IMG/VR virus record: IMGVR_UViG_3300009158_000060
Span: 1 to 57,551 of that record
Source of the DNA: a virus
Reading direction: 5' to 3' (one strand)
DNA length: 57,551 bases
In this document: in pieces, positions 39,633 to 47,037 of the stretch
Numbering within the stretch: position 1 is the first letter of the stretch
Layout of the letters: each line of letters opens with the position of its first letter
Notes under the pieces: generated by a model
What the model saw: the letters and a program-made list of their open reading frames with translations, nothing else
Databases searched by the model: none
Told to the model about the DNA's origin: nothing
Made by a program: the position numbers and the translations under genes

Positions 39633-42115
39633 TGTTTAGGCGGCTCCTTTTGTTTGTTGGTCAGATCATGAATGCGCTGCACGGACTGCTGGCGCTCGGT
39701 CATCTGCATTTGTTCACGCTTGGTTTTTATGTCCCCCGCCTTGCCCATTGCAGAGATGTTTGCCGCTGACTTCTGCTGTTGCAGTTGACCGGCTTTGTTC
39801 ATGGCATCAATCTGAAGCCGCTTGTTGTCCAGCTCCAACCGACCCTGCATCTCTTGCGCCTTGAGTTGCAAGTCCTGCTGCTTGATTTGGAGTTCTTGTT
39901 GCTTGATCTGCAACTCTTGCTGCTGCATCTGGATCATCGGGTCTTGCTGTTGTTGCTGAGCTTGCTTCTGAGCTTGCTGCGCTTGGCTTTGCTGGAGCAC
40001 TTGCTGTGCAGCTTGGGCCATCATGCCGGAGAGTTGAATCTCCATCTCAGGCGGCAGCTTATCGTCTTCCGGTGGCAGGGGCATACCCATCTGCTGTTCA
40101 ATCTTCTGACGGTATGCGTACCCAACGTGCTCGGCAACGTGCGCCATCATTGCACCTTGAATCTGCGGAGCTTTGGGGTTCTGGCCAATCAGTTCCATGA
40201 CGATGGGGTCTTGCATCGCCATCATGTGCACCTTGATGTGGGACTCATGGTCTTGGTAGAAGAATGCCTTCAGTGGCTCCAAGCGCAGCGCAGCCATGTT
40301 CTCAGACACAGGGTCTTTTGGCTTCTGGTCGTCCGGCAGGGGCACGAGCTTGTCAGCATCCTTGATACCCAGCACCGCCAGCATCTGCCTGTGAAGCTGG
40401 GGCAAGTCGTAAATATCCGGTGCCATTTGAGCCATTTGTATGACTGCTTGGTACTGAACCACCCGTTGACTCATGGTGGCTGCGTTCGGATCGCTCACGG
40501 GGATGATGTCTACGTGGTCGTAGTCAGCAGCCTTGGCCTTGCGTGGGGCATCAATCGGATCGTAGTCATAGTCTGGGTCGGTGTAGTCGCGGATGATCGC
40601 GGCCAGCAGACGCAGCTCTTGTTTGAATGTGTAGTGCAGCCGCGCTTGCACGGCGCTCATGACTTTAAGCTGGCGCTCCAGCAGAGCTAGTGTGGTGCCC
40701 ACAGGTGCTTGGGCGGACATGTCCGACACTTTCATGTCGGCAGTGGCCGCAAACCTGCGGCCTTCTTCCACGATCTGGCCAAGCAGACCCATCAGAACTT
40801 GGCTTGGCTCCTTGTATGGCAAGGGCAGGATACTGTCGCGCAGCGCACCGGAACCAATATCTACGTCACGCCATTCTCCGGGAGCGATGGGGGTGTCGTC
40901 ACCTTTGATGCGCATGCCACGGGATTTGAGTCCCCCGGGCAAGTTTGAGAGAGTACCTGCGTCAACAAGTTGGCGCATGAGACTCGTGGCAGATTTGGCA
41001 TACCCTCCAATGAGATGGAAAAGGCCGAAGCCGTACGCTCCAAAACCCGGGATGTATTGATAGTGAACAAAGTGTTGTCGTTTAATTTCAAGTGGGTCTT
41101 CCTGTTCCCAGTTTCTACGGATGGCCAAAACATCGTTCGAGCCTTTGATTAGGGTAACTACGTATGGACGCGTGATGCCGGTCGGTTCGCCGTCGTCATC
41201 CTTGTCTTCATCACCCTTGAGCACCAAGTCAACATGTGACTCATATAGTGTGTAGCGGTCGTCATTTATATCAGAGAAGCCTGTTTCTTTGTCCTTGGCC
41301 TTCTTGATGTTGTCTTGTTCCTTGCTGGGGTCAGGCAACTCAATGTCGCGGTAAAAACCTGCCTGTTGCAGTTTGACAATCTCGTTCTTTGTCTTGCGCA
41401 TGACGTGCGTCAGGCGGTAGCAGGTGTCCAGATCGGATGTGCCGTAGGGCAGCAGAATGTCTTCAGCCGGTACAAATATTGAAATCTGACGGCCAATGTT
41501 GGGGTCGTAGTACACCTTCTTGAACGCCGAGCCGGTGGCTGGCAAGCTCCACAGCATGCGCTCATGCTCGGGACGGAACTCGCGCATGACTTCTGTCAGC
41601 TCGTAGTTCATGTCTTCTTCAACGCGGATGGACGCTTCTTTCTTCTCGGGGGTCTCTTTGCCCAGAATTTTTGTACGTACCGGCCCTTGGGCGGGGAATG
41701 TCTCGGTGATGGTCTCTGACTGGAACCGGACAACCGCCTCTGTAATCATGGGGTGGAACACACCAGATGCGCCGTTCCACGGCTCCGTGCGTTCTTCGTA
41801 CTGCAAGCCCAGCAGTTTGATGCCTTCTGTATATGCGCGTTCCCAGTCCTTGCGGGAACTCTTGTCTTGCTCAATGTCTCCAGCCAACTCAGAAGCCATC
41901 TCCATGATGTCATCTTCGGATAGAGTGTCGGCCAAGTTCTCATCAAAGGTGTCTTCCTCTTCACCGGGCTTGATGCTCAGCTCCAAGTCCCCTGCGTGGA
42001 TGTTTACCTCTTCCGGGTCAATGATCTCAATTTCAATCGGCTCCTCGTCTTGGGCAAGGTCGTCCATGCTTTGGGGTTGCTGGTACAGAGCTTTATCTAT
42101 ATTGGTGGCCATCAT
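39629..42115 (-). CDS. Portal protein
   Basis: 828 residues, the size of P22-like portals. 'DWERAYTEGIKLLGLQYEERTEPWNGASGVFHPMITEAVVRFQSETITETFP' near the start and 'FRPEHERMLWSLPATGSAFKKVYYDP' are strong portal signatures; 'DILLPYGTSDLDTCYRLTHVMRKTKNE' follows. The core ends near residue 640. A Q-rich helical tail ('QQVLQQSQAQQAQKQAQQQQQ', then heptads of 'QELQIKQQ') is likely the crown barrel. It forms the dodecameric gate for DNA packaging and ejection. The ATG at 42112 is an equally good start. Confidence 0.88.
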   Translation of the reverse strand: MMATNIDKALYQQPQSMDDLAQDEEPIEIEIIDPEEVNIHAGDLELSIKPGEEEDTFDENLADTLSEDDIMEMASELAGDIEQDKSSRKDWERAYTEGIKLLGLQYEERTEPWNGASGVFHPMITEAVVRFQSETITETFPAQGPVRTKILGKETPEKKEASIRVEEDMNYELTEVMREFRPEHERMLWSLPATGSAFKKVYYDPNIGRQISIFVPAEDILLPYGTSDLDTCYRLTHVMRKTKNEIVKLQQAGFYRDIELPDPSKEQDNIKKAKDKETGFSDINDDRYTLYESHVDLVLKGDEDKDDDGEPTGITRPYVVTLIKGSNDVLAIRRNWEQEDPLEIKRQHFVHYQYIPGFGAYGFGLFHLIGGYAKSATSLMRQLVDAGTLSNLPGGLKSRGMRIKGDDTPIAPGEWRDVDIGSGALRDSILPLPYKEPSQVLMGLLGQIVEEGRRFAATADMKVSDMSAQAPVGTTLALLERQLKVMSAVQARLHYTFKQELRLLAAIIRDYTDPDYDYDPIDAPRKAKAADYDHVDIIPVSDPNAATMSQRVVQYQAVIQMAQMAPDIYDLPQLHRQMLAVLGIKDADKLVPLPDDQKPKDPVSENMAALRLEPLKAFFYQDHESHIKVHMMAMQDPIVMELIGQNPKAPQIQGAMMAHVAEHVGYAYRQKIEQQMGMPLPPEDDKLPPEMEIQLSGMMAQAAQQVLQQSQAQQAQKQAQQQQQDPMIQMQQQELQIKQQELQIKQQDLQLKAQEMQGRLELDNKRLQIDAMNKAGQLQQQKSAANISAMGKAGDIKTKREQMQMTERQQSVQRIHDLTNKQKEPPKQ

Positions 42116-42121
42116 TTATCC

Positions 42122-43660
42122 TCAGTAGTACGCCGCCACGCGGCGCTTGAAAAATCGGGGTTCGTCCGGCTCATCGGTGTCGATTCTGATGAAGCCGCCT
42201 TGTCTGACGCGCAGCAGTGCTTGGGTGGTTGTGTCCACGTAGTCATCGTTCTCCCCCACAGGGAAGGCCGCAACTTCTTCAATCACTTCGCGTGCCCAGC
42301 GTGTGTCAGGTGCCCACACCAAGCCGGATGCAAACATGTCGGCCACGGCATTGACACGCACCATCTTATCGTTTCCACGGCTGGGTGTAAATTCCTGCAC
42401 CGGGATGCCCATCGCCCGAAGCTCTTGGATTAGGGGGCCACCAGCGGCTTTCTTCTCCACAATGAACGCATCCGGCTCCCACTCCGTCCAGTGCTTGAAG
42501 GCAGAGACCTTGAGTTCAGGAAACGCCATCCTGTCCTTAAACGCGTCCAGCAGGATCACCTGCGCCTTGTTGTTCTCTTCTTCGTTGTAGAACACGCCCC
42601 ACGTTGTGCACGCACTGTAGTCAGATGTGCTCTTTGTCTCGTGTGCCGTGTCCCAGCTCTGGATTATGTATTCACAACTGGGGGGTTCTTTGGGTTCCCA
42701 TATGCGCCAATGTTTTCTGGAGATGATCGCCGCCGTGTCGCTGGTTGGCTGCTGCATGTACTGCGCGTTCCAGTACCGTGGCTCCATTGAGGACTTGGCG
42801 CTCAGGAGGGACTCCAGTGGCCACTGCTCTGGCCAGAGTGACTTCTCGTTCTCCTTACCTTCGTTCAGAATGGCCGGTAGCTCCACGATCTCCCACTGGG
42901 GTGAGTCTGGGTTATTGGCTTGGTACTGTATTAGGCGACCGGTCAAGTCCAACGGCCCCCAGCGCGTCATGATGACAATGATCGCCCCGCCCGGCATCAG
43001 TCGTTGGAGTGGGCCTGTCTGGAACCACGACCACGCCGTGTCGAAGGCGAGTCGGCTATTGGCTTTAACATCTTGCTCAGAATGCGGGTCGTCGATAACG
43101 AAAAGATCAGCTCCCCGACCAGCCAGAGCACCACCAACACCGGCAGCATAATACTGACCACCAGCAGCAGTAGACCACTTTCCAGCAGCCTTCTGATCGT
43201 CAGCCACAAGCGTTTGAGGAAAAAGTTCATGGTATTGCTCATCGTCCAGTAAGTTTCTGACTCTGCGTCCGAAGTCCTCGGACAGCGATGCGGTGTGCGT
43301 TCCCATGATGATCTTCTTATTAGGGAAATTACCTAGGAAGAACGCGGGGAACAGATAGCTGGAGAACTCGGACTTACCCATCCGTGGCGCAATATTGATG
43401 ATGACGCGCTTCTTTTTACCGGCAATCACGTCCTGAAATATCTTGGCCAGCTTCCTGTGGTGCGGCCCGACTTTAAATCCGGGGTAGACGTGCATGGCAA
43501 ACTTAATCATGTCTGTGCGCCCGGCCACCAGCGCGTACCGTTTCTCACGTTCCTCCAACATGTCCATTAATTCCACTTTCTCTTTAAGAGAAAGCGTTGG
43601 GAGGGCGCGTTGAATCGCCTGCGCTTCAGTCGGGCTGAGCGTCAGTTCGTTCAGGTTCAT
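42122..43660 (-). CDS. terL: Terminase large subunit
   Basis: 512 residues. The ATPase domain has 'IINIAPRMGKSEFSS' (Walker A, K96) and 'DLFVIDDPHSE' (Walker B, D190/D191), with 'IIVIMTRWGPLDLTGRL' as a coupling motif. The RNase H-like nuclease domain has 'QSWDTAHETKSTSDYSACTTWG' (D337), 'DAFIVEKKAAGGPLIQEL' (E402) and 'GENDDYVDTTTQALL' (D472-D476), the Terminase_6C acidic triad. It pumps DNA into proheads and cuts concatemers. The overlap with the small subunit is 35 bases. Confidence 0.93.
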   Translation of the reverse strand: MNLNELTLSPTEAQAIQRALPTLSLKEKVELMDMLEEREKRYALVAGRTDMIKFAMHVYPGFKVGPHHRKLAKIFQDVIAGKKKRVIINIAPRMGKSEFSSYLFPAFFLGNFPNKKIIMGTHTASLSEDFGRRVRNLLDDEQYHELFPQTLVADDQKAAGKWSTAAGGQYYAAGVGGALAGRGADLFVIDDPHSEQDVKANSRLAFDTAWSWFQTGPLQRLMPGGAIIVIMTRWGPLDLTGRLIQYQANNPDSPQWEIVELPAILNEGKENEKSLWPEQWPLESLLSAKSSMEPRYWNAQYMQQPTSDTAAIISRKHWRIWEPKEPPSCEYIIQSWDTAHETKSTSDYSACTTWGVFYNEEENNKAQVILLDAFKDRMAFPELKVSAFKHWTEWEPDAFIVEKKAAGGPLIQELRAMGIPVQEFTPSRGNDKMVRVNAVADMFASGLVWAPDTRWAREVIEEVAAFPVGENDDYVDTTTQALLRVRQGGFIRIDTDEPDEPRFFKRRVAAYY

Positions 43661-44234
43661 TGCGGCTTTCGTTTATCTCTATGTCTTCTATTGGTTCAGC
43701 GTCGGTCACGCCCATGAACTTGGCCAGCTTTTCTTTGAGCTTGCGGTCGATCTCTTCGTCTGTCAGATCGGTCTTTTTGATTTCAATCTTGTCGGTAAAT
43801 AGCCCGACTTCTGTAACTTTACCCAGTAAGCCTAAAGCTTTCAGGCGAATGTTGGCGTTGGGGGATTGCGTTTCCTCAAACAACTTGGCCACCGTGTACC
43901 CACGGAGTTCCTTGGCCATCTGTACAAATTCCCAGTCGTACGCTGTGAGCATGCCCGTGATGTGGCGCACAGCGGCGGGGGTTTTGAGTTGCAGGAGTTT
44001 TGTTTTCTGTTCGTCGGTGTCTTGGTCAGACACGATCATCTTAAAAGCGTCGCGTGCCAGATGGGTCTGGGTTTCTGTATGTATCTTCTCGTCAGGCGTT
44101 GCGCCCAATTCTTCTAGCCACTGCGCGGTGGCAATTTGCGCCGACAGAAGTTCCGCCGTATCTACAGCAGCTATTGTTACGAAATCTTCCAGACCGGTGT
44201 CGTCTGGGGAAAACTGCACCAAATGCTCCAACAT
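43626..44234 (-). CDS. terS: Terminase small subunit
   Basis: 202 residues: helical N-terminal region, 'LQLKTPAAVRHITGMLTAYDWEFVQMAKELRGYTVAKLFEETQSPNANIRLKALGLLGKVTEVGLF' (the recognition helices and oligomerisation part) and an acidic C-terminal tail ending 'ERTDAQPD'. It recognises the packaging site and controls the large subunit. The first ATG (44234) has no ribosome site and lies close behind an AT-rich TTATAAAA, so initiation may be unusual or the message nearly leaderless. It is the first gene of the late operon. Confidence 0.8.
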   Translation of the reverse strand: MLEHLVQFSPDDTGLEDFVTIAAVDTAELLSAQIATAQWLEELGATPDEKIHTETQTHLARDAFKMIVSDQDTDEQKTKLLQLKTPAAVRHITGMLTAYDWEFVQMAKELRGYTVAKLFEETQSPNANIRLKALGLLGKVTEVGLFTDKIEIKKTDLTDEEIDRKLKEKLAKFMGVTDAEPIEDIEINESRNEPERTDAQPD

Positions 44235-44280
44235 TTTTATAAGCTGTGTTTTTACACAGGGTTGTTGCGCGTTGGGTTGC

Positions 44281-44309
44281 AGTGTACACTTATTTCAAGT
44301 TGTGGGCAA
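44281..44309 (-). promoter_or_regulatory. possible late-operon promoter
   Basis: On the - strand TTGCCC, a 17-nt spacer and TACACT lie about 50 bases before terS. Four of six bases match at each box. The -10 lies in the palindrome AGTGTACACT, so it could be used in both directions. Confidence 0.35.
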
Positions 44310-44371
44310 CCACTGCTTCTCCTAGACTGCAAAGTCTTTTAGCCCCCGTCAGCAATGCCGGGGGTTTTTTT
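44296..44371 (+). ncRNA. candidate small RNA with two GCAA-capped hairpins
   Basis: Downstream of a possible + strand promoter (TTGTTG 44262-44267, 17-nt spacer, TACACT 44285-44290) are two short hairpins capped by GCAA, a GNRA-type loop: GTGG-GCAA-CCAC (44302-44313) and AGACT-GCAA-AGTCT (44324-44337). A strong intrinsic terminator ends the stretch. There is no open reading frame of note. The unit would give an RNA of about 75 nt on the strand opposite to the late operon leader. Function unknown. Confidence 0.4.
44343..44371 (+). terminator. Intrinsic terminator in the divergent region
   Basis: CCCCCG (44343-44348) pairs with CGGGGG (44359-44364) around a 10-base loop, followed directly by seven T. 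The direction is +, so it cannot end the late operon. It fits the candidate small RNA. Confidence 0.75.
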
Positions 44372-44603
44372 ATGGGCGGTTATTTCTAAATTTTATAAAA
44401 ATTTATGGGGGTAGGGGCGTTTTGACTTGACGGGGGGTGTTGTGGGATTGGAGTGGTATTAAGTATTACAGAAGTGCTGGGAATCGGAGGGGAATAGTGT
44501 TCACGGCCAGACGGGTCGTCGCTGTCCACAAAGGGGGATGGGGGTATGGTGGGGTCTAAGGTATACACATATACCATGTCAAGGGGATACCACAACCTGT
44601 TTG

Positions 44604-44612
44604 TGCTATAAT
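44604..44612 (+). promoter_or_regulatory. Extended -10 promoter of the early block
   Basis: TG-C-TATAAT is a full extended -10 promoter (TGnTATAAT). There is no good -35. Transcription would start near 44619, about 30 bases before the terminator hairpin at 44649. Confidence 0.65.
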
Positions 44613-44648
44613 AGATTTATCGATTGGGGGAACTCAGTCGTTCTGTCG

Positions 44649-44674
44649 CCCCGCCAGTTGCGGGGTTTTTCTTT
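44649..44674 (+). terminator. Terminator/attenuator before the first early gene
   Basis: CCCCGC (44649-44654) pairs with GCGGGG (44660-44665), 5-base loop, followed by TTTTTCTTTT. It lies between the extended -10 promoter and the gene at 44688, so a transcript would have to read through it. A short leader of about 30 nt precedes it. Confidence 0.75.
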
Positions 44675-44687
44675 TGGAGAGTTAACA

Positions 44688-45080
44688 ATGAAACTTGCAA
44701 CACACATCAACAGCAACATCTATCAGGCTATCGTGCCTACTCTGAAACTCGCAGACATCACGTCTGCCAGTCTGCTAGACACACTGCTCAAGAACGGGAT
44801 AGGTACACGCAAGGATGCAGTGCCTTATGTCGTGTTCTATGTCTCTGAGTTACCTAGTGCCACACGCAAGCCTTACGAGGGTCAGCGGGGTTGGACATTC
44901 GGGCGAGGCACTGCTGAGCAGAAACGCACCGACAGGATTCTCGACAACATCTTTGTGGATGTCGAGGCAGACGCAAAGAAACCAAAGACAAGCAAGAAGA
45001 AGGACAAGGTTGCTCGCCTTGTGACAGCGTACGAGGGAATGACTGCGGCTGAGAAGCGTCGCTTCTTGGCTTCAATCTGA
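44688..45080 (+). CDS. Hypothetical early protein, 130 aa
   Basis: Starts MKLATHINSNIYQAIV behind GGAG at 44675-44678. The N-terminal half is helical ('PTLKLADITSASLLDTLLKNGIG'), the middle has 'GWTFGRGTAEQKRTDRILDNIFVD', and the end is lysine-rich ('KKPKTSKKKDKVARLVTAYEGMTAAEKRRFLASI'). A basic C-terminal helix suggests nucleic-acid contact, but I recognise no family. The stretch 44746-44772 codes for 'LADITSAS' and at the same time forms an inverted copy of the palindromic element found after later genes. The first gene after the attenuator. Confidence 0.65.
   Translation: MKLATHINSNIYQAIVPTLKLADITSASLLDTLLKNGIGTRKDAVPYVVFYVSELPSATRKPYEGQRGWTFGRGTAEQKRTDRILDNIFVDVEADAKKPKTSKKKDKVARLVTAYEGMTAAEKRRFLASI
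44746..44772 (-). repeat. Palindromic element, inverted copy inside a gene
   Basis: Reverse orientation version of the 27-bp element: AACTC-GCAGAC then five bases then GTCTGC-CAGT. It is in frame within the 130-aa gene. The match to the copies at 46712 and 48067 is close apart from the loop and the last base. Confidence 0.7.
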
Positions 45081-45113
45081 AACTGGCAGACAAGTTGTCT
45101 GCGAGTTTTTTCA
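45081..45113 (+). repeat. Palindromic element copy with terminator tail
   Basis: AACTG-GCAGACAA-G-TTGTCTGC-GAGTT directly after the TGA of the 130-aa gene, followed by a T-run, making it look like an intrinsic terminator. The outer AACT/AGTT pairs are interrupted by one G-G mismatch. Confidence 0.75.
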
Positions 45114-45114
45114 A

Positions 45115-45152
45115 AGCGGCGTGGATGTCCTGTCCCGCCGCTGTTTCTTTTC
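45115..45152 (+). terminator. Second hairpin after the 130-aa gene
   Basis: AGCGGCG (45115-45121) pairs with CGCCGCT (45136-45142), 14-base loop, followed by GTTTCTTTTC. With the preceding element it forms a tandem terminator. Confidence 0.6.
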
Positions 45153-45175
45153 TTGTCCATTCAGCCCCTGATCGT

Positions 45176-45188
45176 TCAAATAATTTGA
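45176..45188. promoter_or_regulatory. Palindrome TCAAAT-A-ATTTGA, operator-like
   Basis: A perfect 13-bp palindrome lies 38 bases before the 44-aa gene. GATC occurs on both sides. No convincing promoter was found here. It may be a regulator site. Confidence 0.4.
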
Positions 45189-45225
45189 TCGGTCGCATTC
45201 AACTCAACTCAACTGGAAAGTCATC

Positions 45226-45360
45226 ATGACACAACACTACCTGCGACTCTTAACGCTTCAAGACTACTGCTTCCGCACGAACAAACGCCGTTGGGCTAAA
45301 GCCATTGGCGAAGAACTCAAAGCCTTCCTGCTCGACAACCCAACCTTCCGCAAATACTAA
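45226..45360 (+). CDS. Small hypothetical protein, 44 aa
   Basis: Starts MTQHYLRLLTLQDYCFRTNK with GGAAAG just upstream. Basic (R/K-rich) helical peptide ending 'LLDNPTFRKY'. It forms a run with the next two tiny genes, each preceded by AAGGAA-type ribosome sites, between two copies of the palindromic element. No family recognised. Confidence 0.55.
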   Translation: MTQHYLRLLTLQDYCFRTNKRRWAKAIGEELKAFLLDNPTFRKY

Positions 45361-45369
45361 GGAAACATC

Positions 45370-45477
45370 ATGACCAAAGCACAACTGAAAGAGATCCGCC
45401 AAATCATGGCGCATGAGTACCGCATGGCTATCGTCTGCAAGCGTAGCTTCACACCAATCTGGTATCTGTTCGTTTAA
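45370..45477 (+). CDS. Small hypothetical protein, 35 aa
   Basis: 'MTKAQLKEIRQIMAHEYRMAIVCKRSFTPIWYLFV', with an N-terminal amphipathic helix and hydrophobic end. AAGGAA ribosome site 8 bases before ATG. It is one of three short genes in the 45.2-45.7 kb run. The short length means a real chance that it is not expressed, though spacing and ribosome sites agree with its neighbours. Confidence 0.5.
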   Translation: MTKAQLKEIRQIMAHEYRMAIVCKRSFTPIWYLFV

Positions 45478-45488
45478 GGAAGAACACC

Positions 45489-45656
45489 ATGAAACCATCC
45501 ATCAAAGCCAAACTCAGTGCCCTCAAGGCGCAACTCAAAGCCGACGAAGAACTCAGACTCAAAGACCCACGGCGTGCAGAGATACTGCGACAGGCACGCT
45601 GGAAAGAGGACTGGCACACCATAAAGACCCAATGCAAACAGCTAAACCTCCTCTGA
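45489..45656 (+). CDS. Small hypothetical protein, 55 aa
   Basis: Strongly basic helical protein ('MKPSIKAKLSALKAQLKADEELRLKDPRRAEILRQARWKEDW'), ending 'KQLNLL'. AAGGAAG ribosome site. The palindromic element begins 10 bases after its stop. A nucleic-acid-binding role is possible from composition; no recognised family. Confidence 0.55.
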   Translation: MKPSIKAKLSALKAQLKADEELRLKDPRRAEILRQARWKEDWHTIKTQCKQLNLL

Positions 45657-45665
45657 CAACAGGCA

Positions 45666-45691
45666 AACTGGCAGACACACTGTCTGCCAGT
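45666..45691 (+). repeat. Palindromic element, perfect copy
   Basis: The two 11-bp arms (ACTGGCAGACA and TGTCTGCCAGT) enclose CAC, giving a perfect 25-bp inverted repeat, 10 bases after the 55-aa gene. In this copy the usual G-G mismatch is a G-C pair. Confidence 0.8.
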
Positions 45692-46074
45692 ACAGTAACT
45701 AATCCTTCTACTGTGTTTAAATACAGTAGTGGGTATCATACCCACCATTTTGCGCATCGTGACACACACGCGGGTATCGGCATCGTCAATACCTGCGGGG
45801 CTTCAAGCGTTGTCCAGCCCACAATACCTATATATATATAAGAGATTAAAAGATAGATATATATATATACGGGTAAGTGGGTGTGGTTTTGTTTGAAAAA
45901 AAGAAAAAAGGTTTTAGTATTCTGGAAATCAGGTAGGTATCGAGGTATGGAGTAGTAAAATTACCAATAACCACGGGACAATCCTGATACCCGCGTGTTT
46001 GTCCCCTCATGCAAAATGGTGGGTATCACAAGGCAACAAGTGGGTATCTCCCACTAAAAAGAAAGGTCTTTCTC
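45692..46074. other. Non-coding region with AT-rich core and repeated GGGTATC sites; possible replication origin
   Basis: No credible gene. Contains GTGGGTA-tca-TACCCAC (45729-45745), further GGGTATC or GATACCC sites near 45772, 45986, 46021 and 46042 and a related AGGTATC near 45932, an AT-rich core with alternating TA runs (about 45829-45870), and purine-rich runs near 45896-45910. The layout, iteron-like sites on both sides of an easily melted stretch, resembles phage and plasmid replication origins or a multi-site operator. It lies directly before a zinc-finger gene. The function is inferred from layout. Confidence 0.5.
45708..45729. repeat. Inverted repeat CTACTGT / ACAGTAG
   Basis: Two 7-bp arms (45708-45714 and 45723-45729) separated by GTTTAAAT. 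It adjoins the first GGGTATC palindrome and is operator-like. Confidence 0.5.
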
Positions 46075-46713
46075 ATGCAAAAGGACTACAAAAAATGTGC
46101 TAAATGCGGGACAGAAAAGCCCCTTGCACAATTCAAACGCCGACTATCTCGTGCACAAATGCAAGCACGAGGTATGAAAGGTGCCGTGCTGATGACCATC
46201 AGTTCAAAGAATTGCAAGGACTGCCAACCCAAACGCAAGCCGCCGCGCAAGCAAACGCCCAAGCAACTACACAACATGGTGGTGAGTGGCGACATCAAAG
46301 AGGCACGCATGCTGGAGATACTGGCAGAACGCCAACGCATGGCGAGGCTTGTGATGAGCAAGGCGAGATATGAGGCGTGGGTTGACCAGTGGCGCAAAGA
46401 ATTAAAAGCGGTGTTGTCGCCAATGACATACGAGATACACAAGGTGCGGGCGCAGATACGCTACGCTGAAGAAGTAAACAATGACGAGTATTTAAAACTG
46501 CTGGAGAAGTACTTGTCAGTACTGACAAGGGAGAAGAGCCGCATCCTGCTCGACTACGAGGCAGACCCACATAAATATAAAAACGAGAAGAGAAACTGGT
46601 GGGACTTGGTGTCCGACTTCGGAGTCGAGTCCTTGCGTGACAGGTGGATGAGCATAAGAAAGGAGGACAAGGCGAGCATGAAAGTGCCCGAGCTGTTGGC
46701 TCGGCGTAAGTAA
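46075..46713 (+). CDS. Zinc-finger protein next to the possible origin, 212 aa
   Basis: Start chosen at ATG 46075 with GAAAGG upstream; an ATG at 46009 in frame lies among the repeats. Four cysteines (C8, C11, C47, C50; 'KKCAKCG' and 'KNCKDC') form a treble-clef-like zinc site. A long highly basic helical region follows, then a C-terminal helical domain ('LLEKYLSVLTREKSRILLDYEADPHK', 'RNWWDLVSDFGVESLRDRWM'). It is probably DNA- or RNA-binding. Being immediately after the repeat region, it is the best candidate to bind it; this is inference. The palindromic element begins at its stop codon. Confidence 0.7.
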   Translation: MQKDYKKCAKCGTEKPLAQFKRRLSRAQMQARGMKGAVLMTISSKNCKDCQPKRKPPRKQTPKQLHNMVVSGDIKEARMLEILAERQRMARLVMSKARYEAWVDQWRKELKAVLSPMTYEIHKVRAQIRYAEEVNNDEYLKLLEKYLSVLTREKSRILLDYEADPHKYKNEKRNWWDLVSDFGVESLRDRWMSIRKEDKASMKVPELLARRK

Positions 46714-46738
46714 CTGGCAGACATGGTGTCTGCGAGTT
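46712..46738 (+). repeat. Palindromic element copy
   Basis: AACTG-GCAGACA-tgg-TGTCTGC-GAGTT, starting within the stop codon TAA of the zinc-finger gene. Same as the copy at 48067 across all 27 bases. Confidence 0.8.
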
Positions 46739-46764
46739 TGTATAAACAACTTTGGGAGAAGTAA

Positions 46765-47037
46765 ATGAGTGACTTTGATTTCACATGGAACTACCGCATC
46801 GTCAACGCCAAGTCAGAGAACAACGGGGAGGATTGGTACTGTCTGAAAGAGGTGACATACAACGACGGCAAACCCACAGGCTATGGCAACCCATGCACAG
46901 GGTCAGAAACGCCTGAGTCCATGCGTGATGTGTGGCACATGATGGAGAAGGCAATGCAGTTGCCGCCGTTGCAAGAGGAGGACTTTGAAAAGGGGGAGGG
47001 GTACACATTCGAGGACTTATTCAATGAGGGGGTTTAA
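46765..47037 (+). CDS. Hypothetical protein, 90 aa
   Basis: 'MSDFDFTWNYRIVNAKSENNGEDWYCLKEVTYNDGKPTGYGNPCTGSETPESMRDVW' then an acidic end 'EEDFEKGEGYTFEDLFNEGV'. GGGAGAAG ribosome site. The 'YRIV...NGEDWYCLKEVTYNDG' opening is a small beta unit of a kind I have met in phage accessory proteins, without a known role. Its stop adjoins the next ATG. Confidence 0.6.
   Translation: MSDFDFTWNYRIVNAKSENNGEDWYCLKEVTYNDGKPTGYGNPCTGSETPESMRDVWHMMEKAMQLPPLQEEDFEKGEGYTFEDLFNEGV

Larger units (their letters stand above)
44235..44687. other. 453-bp divergent control region
   Basis: No protein gene fits here. The region separates the - strand late operon from the + strand early block and holds, in order, a possible - strand promoter, a possible + strand promoter, a candidate small RNA, a terminator, a T/G-rich low-complexity stretch (44372-44600), a good extended -10 promoter, and a second strong terminator just before the next gene. 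A 16-nt inverted repeat (CTGTGT/ACACAG) lies at 44245-44260. Confidence 0.7.

Noticed and set aside
39779-40690. A 303-codon + strand frame over the portal gene
   Set aside because: Leucine- and histidine-rich reading of the reverse of the Q-rich portal tail; no ribosome site or motif.
44538-44687. N-terminal extension of the 130-aa gene
   Set aside because: It would run through the promoter and terminator hairpin; the ATG at 44688 has the ribosome site.
44235-44687. tRNA gene in the divergent region
   Set aside because: The small hairpins do not assemble into a cloverleaf with acceptor and T arms, and no CCA end or TTC loop is present.
46009-46074. Upstream ATG for the zinc-finger gene at 46009
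   Set aside because: It lies among the GGGTATC repeats, lacks a ribosome site, and the residues before MQKDYKKC look unlike a protein start.
45692-46074. CRISPR-like array in the GGGTATC repeat region
   Set aside because: The repeated units are only 7-9 bases, irregularly spaced and in both orientations, with no spacer structure.
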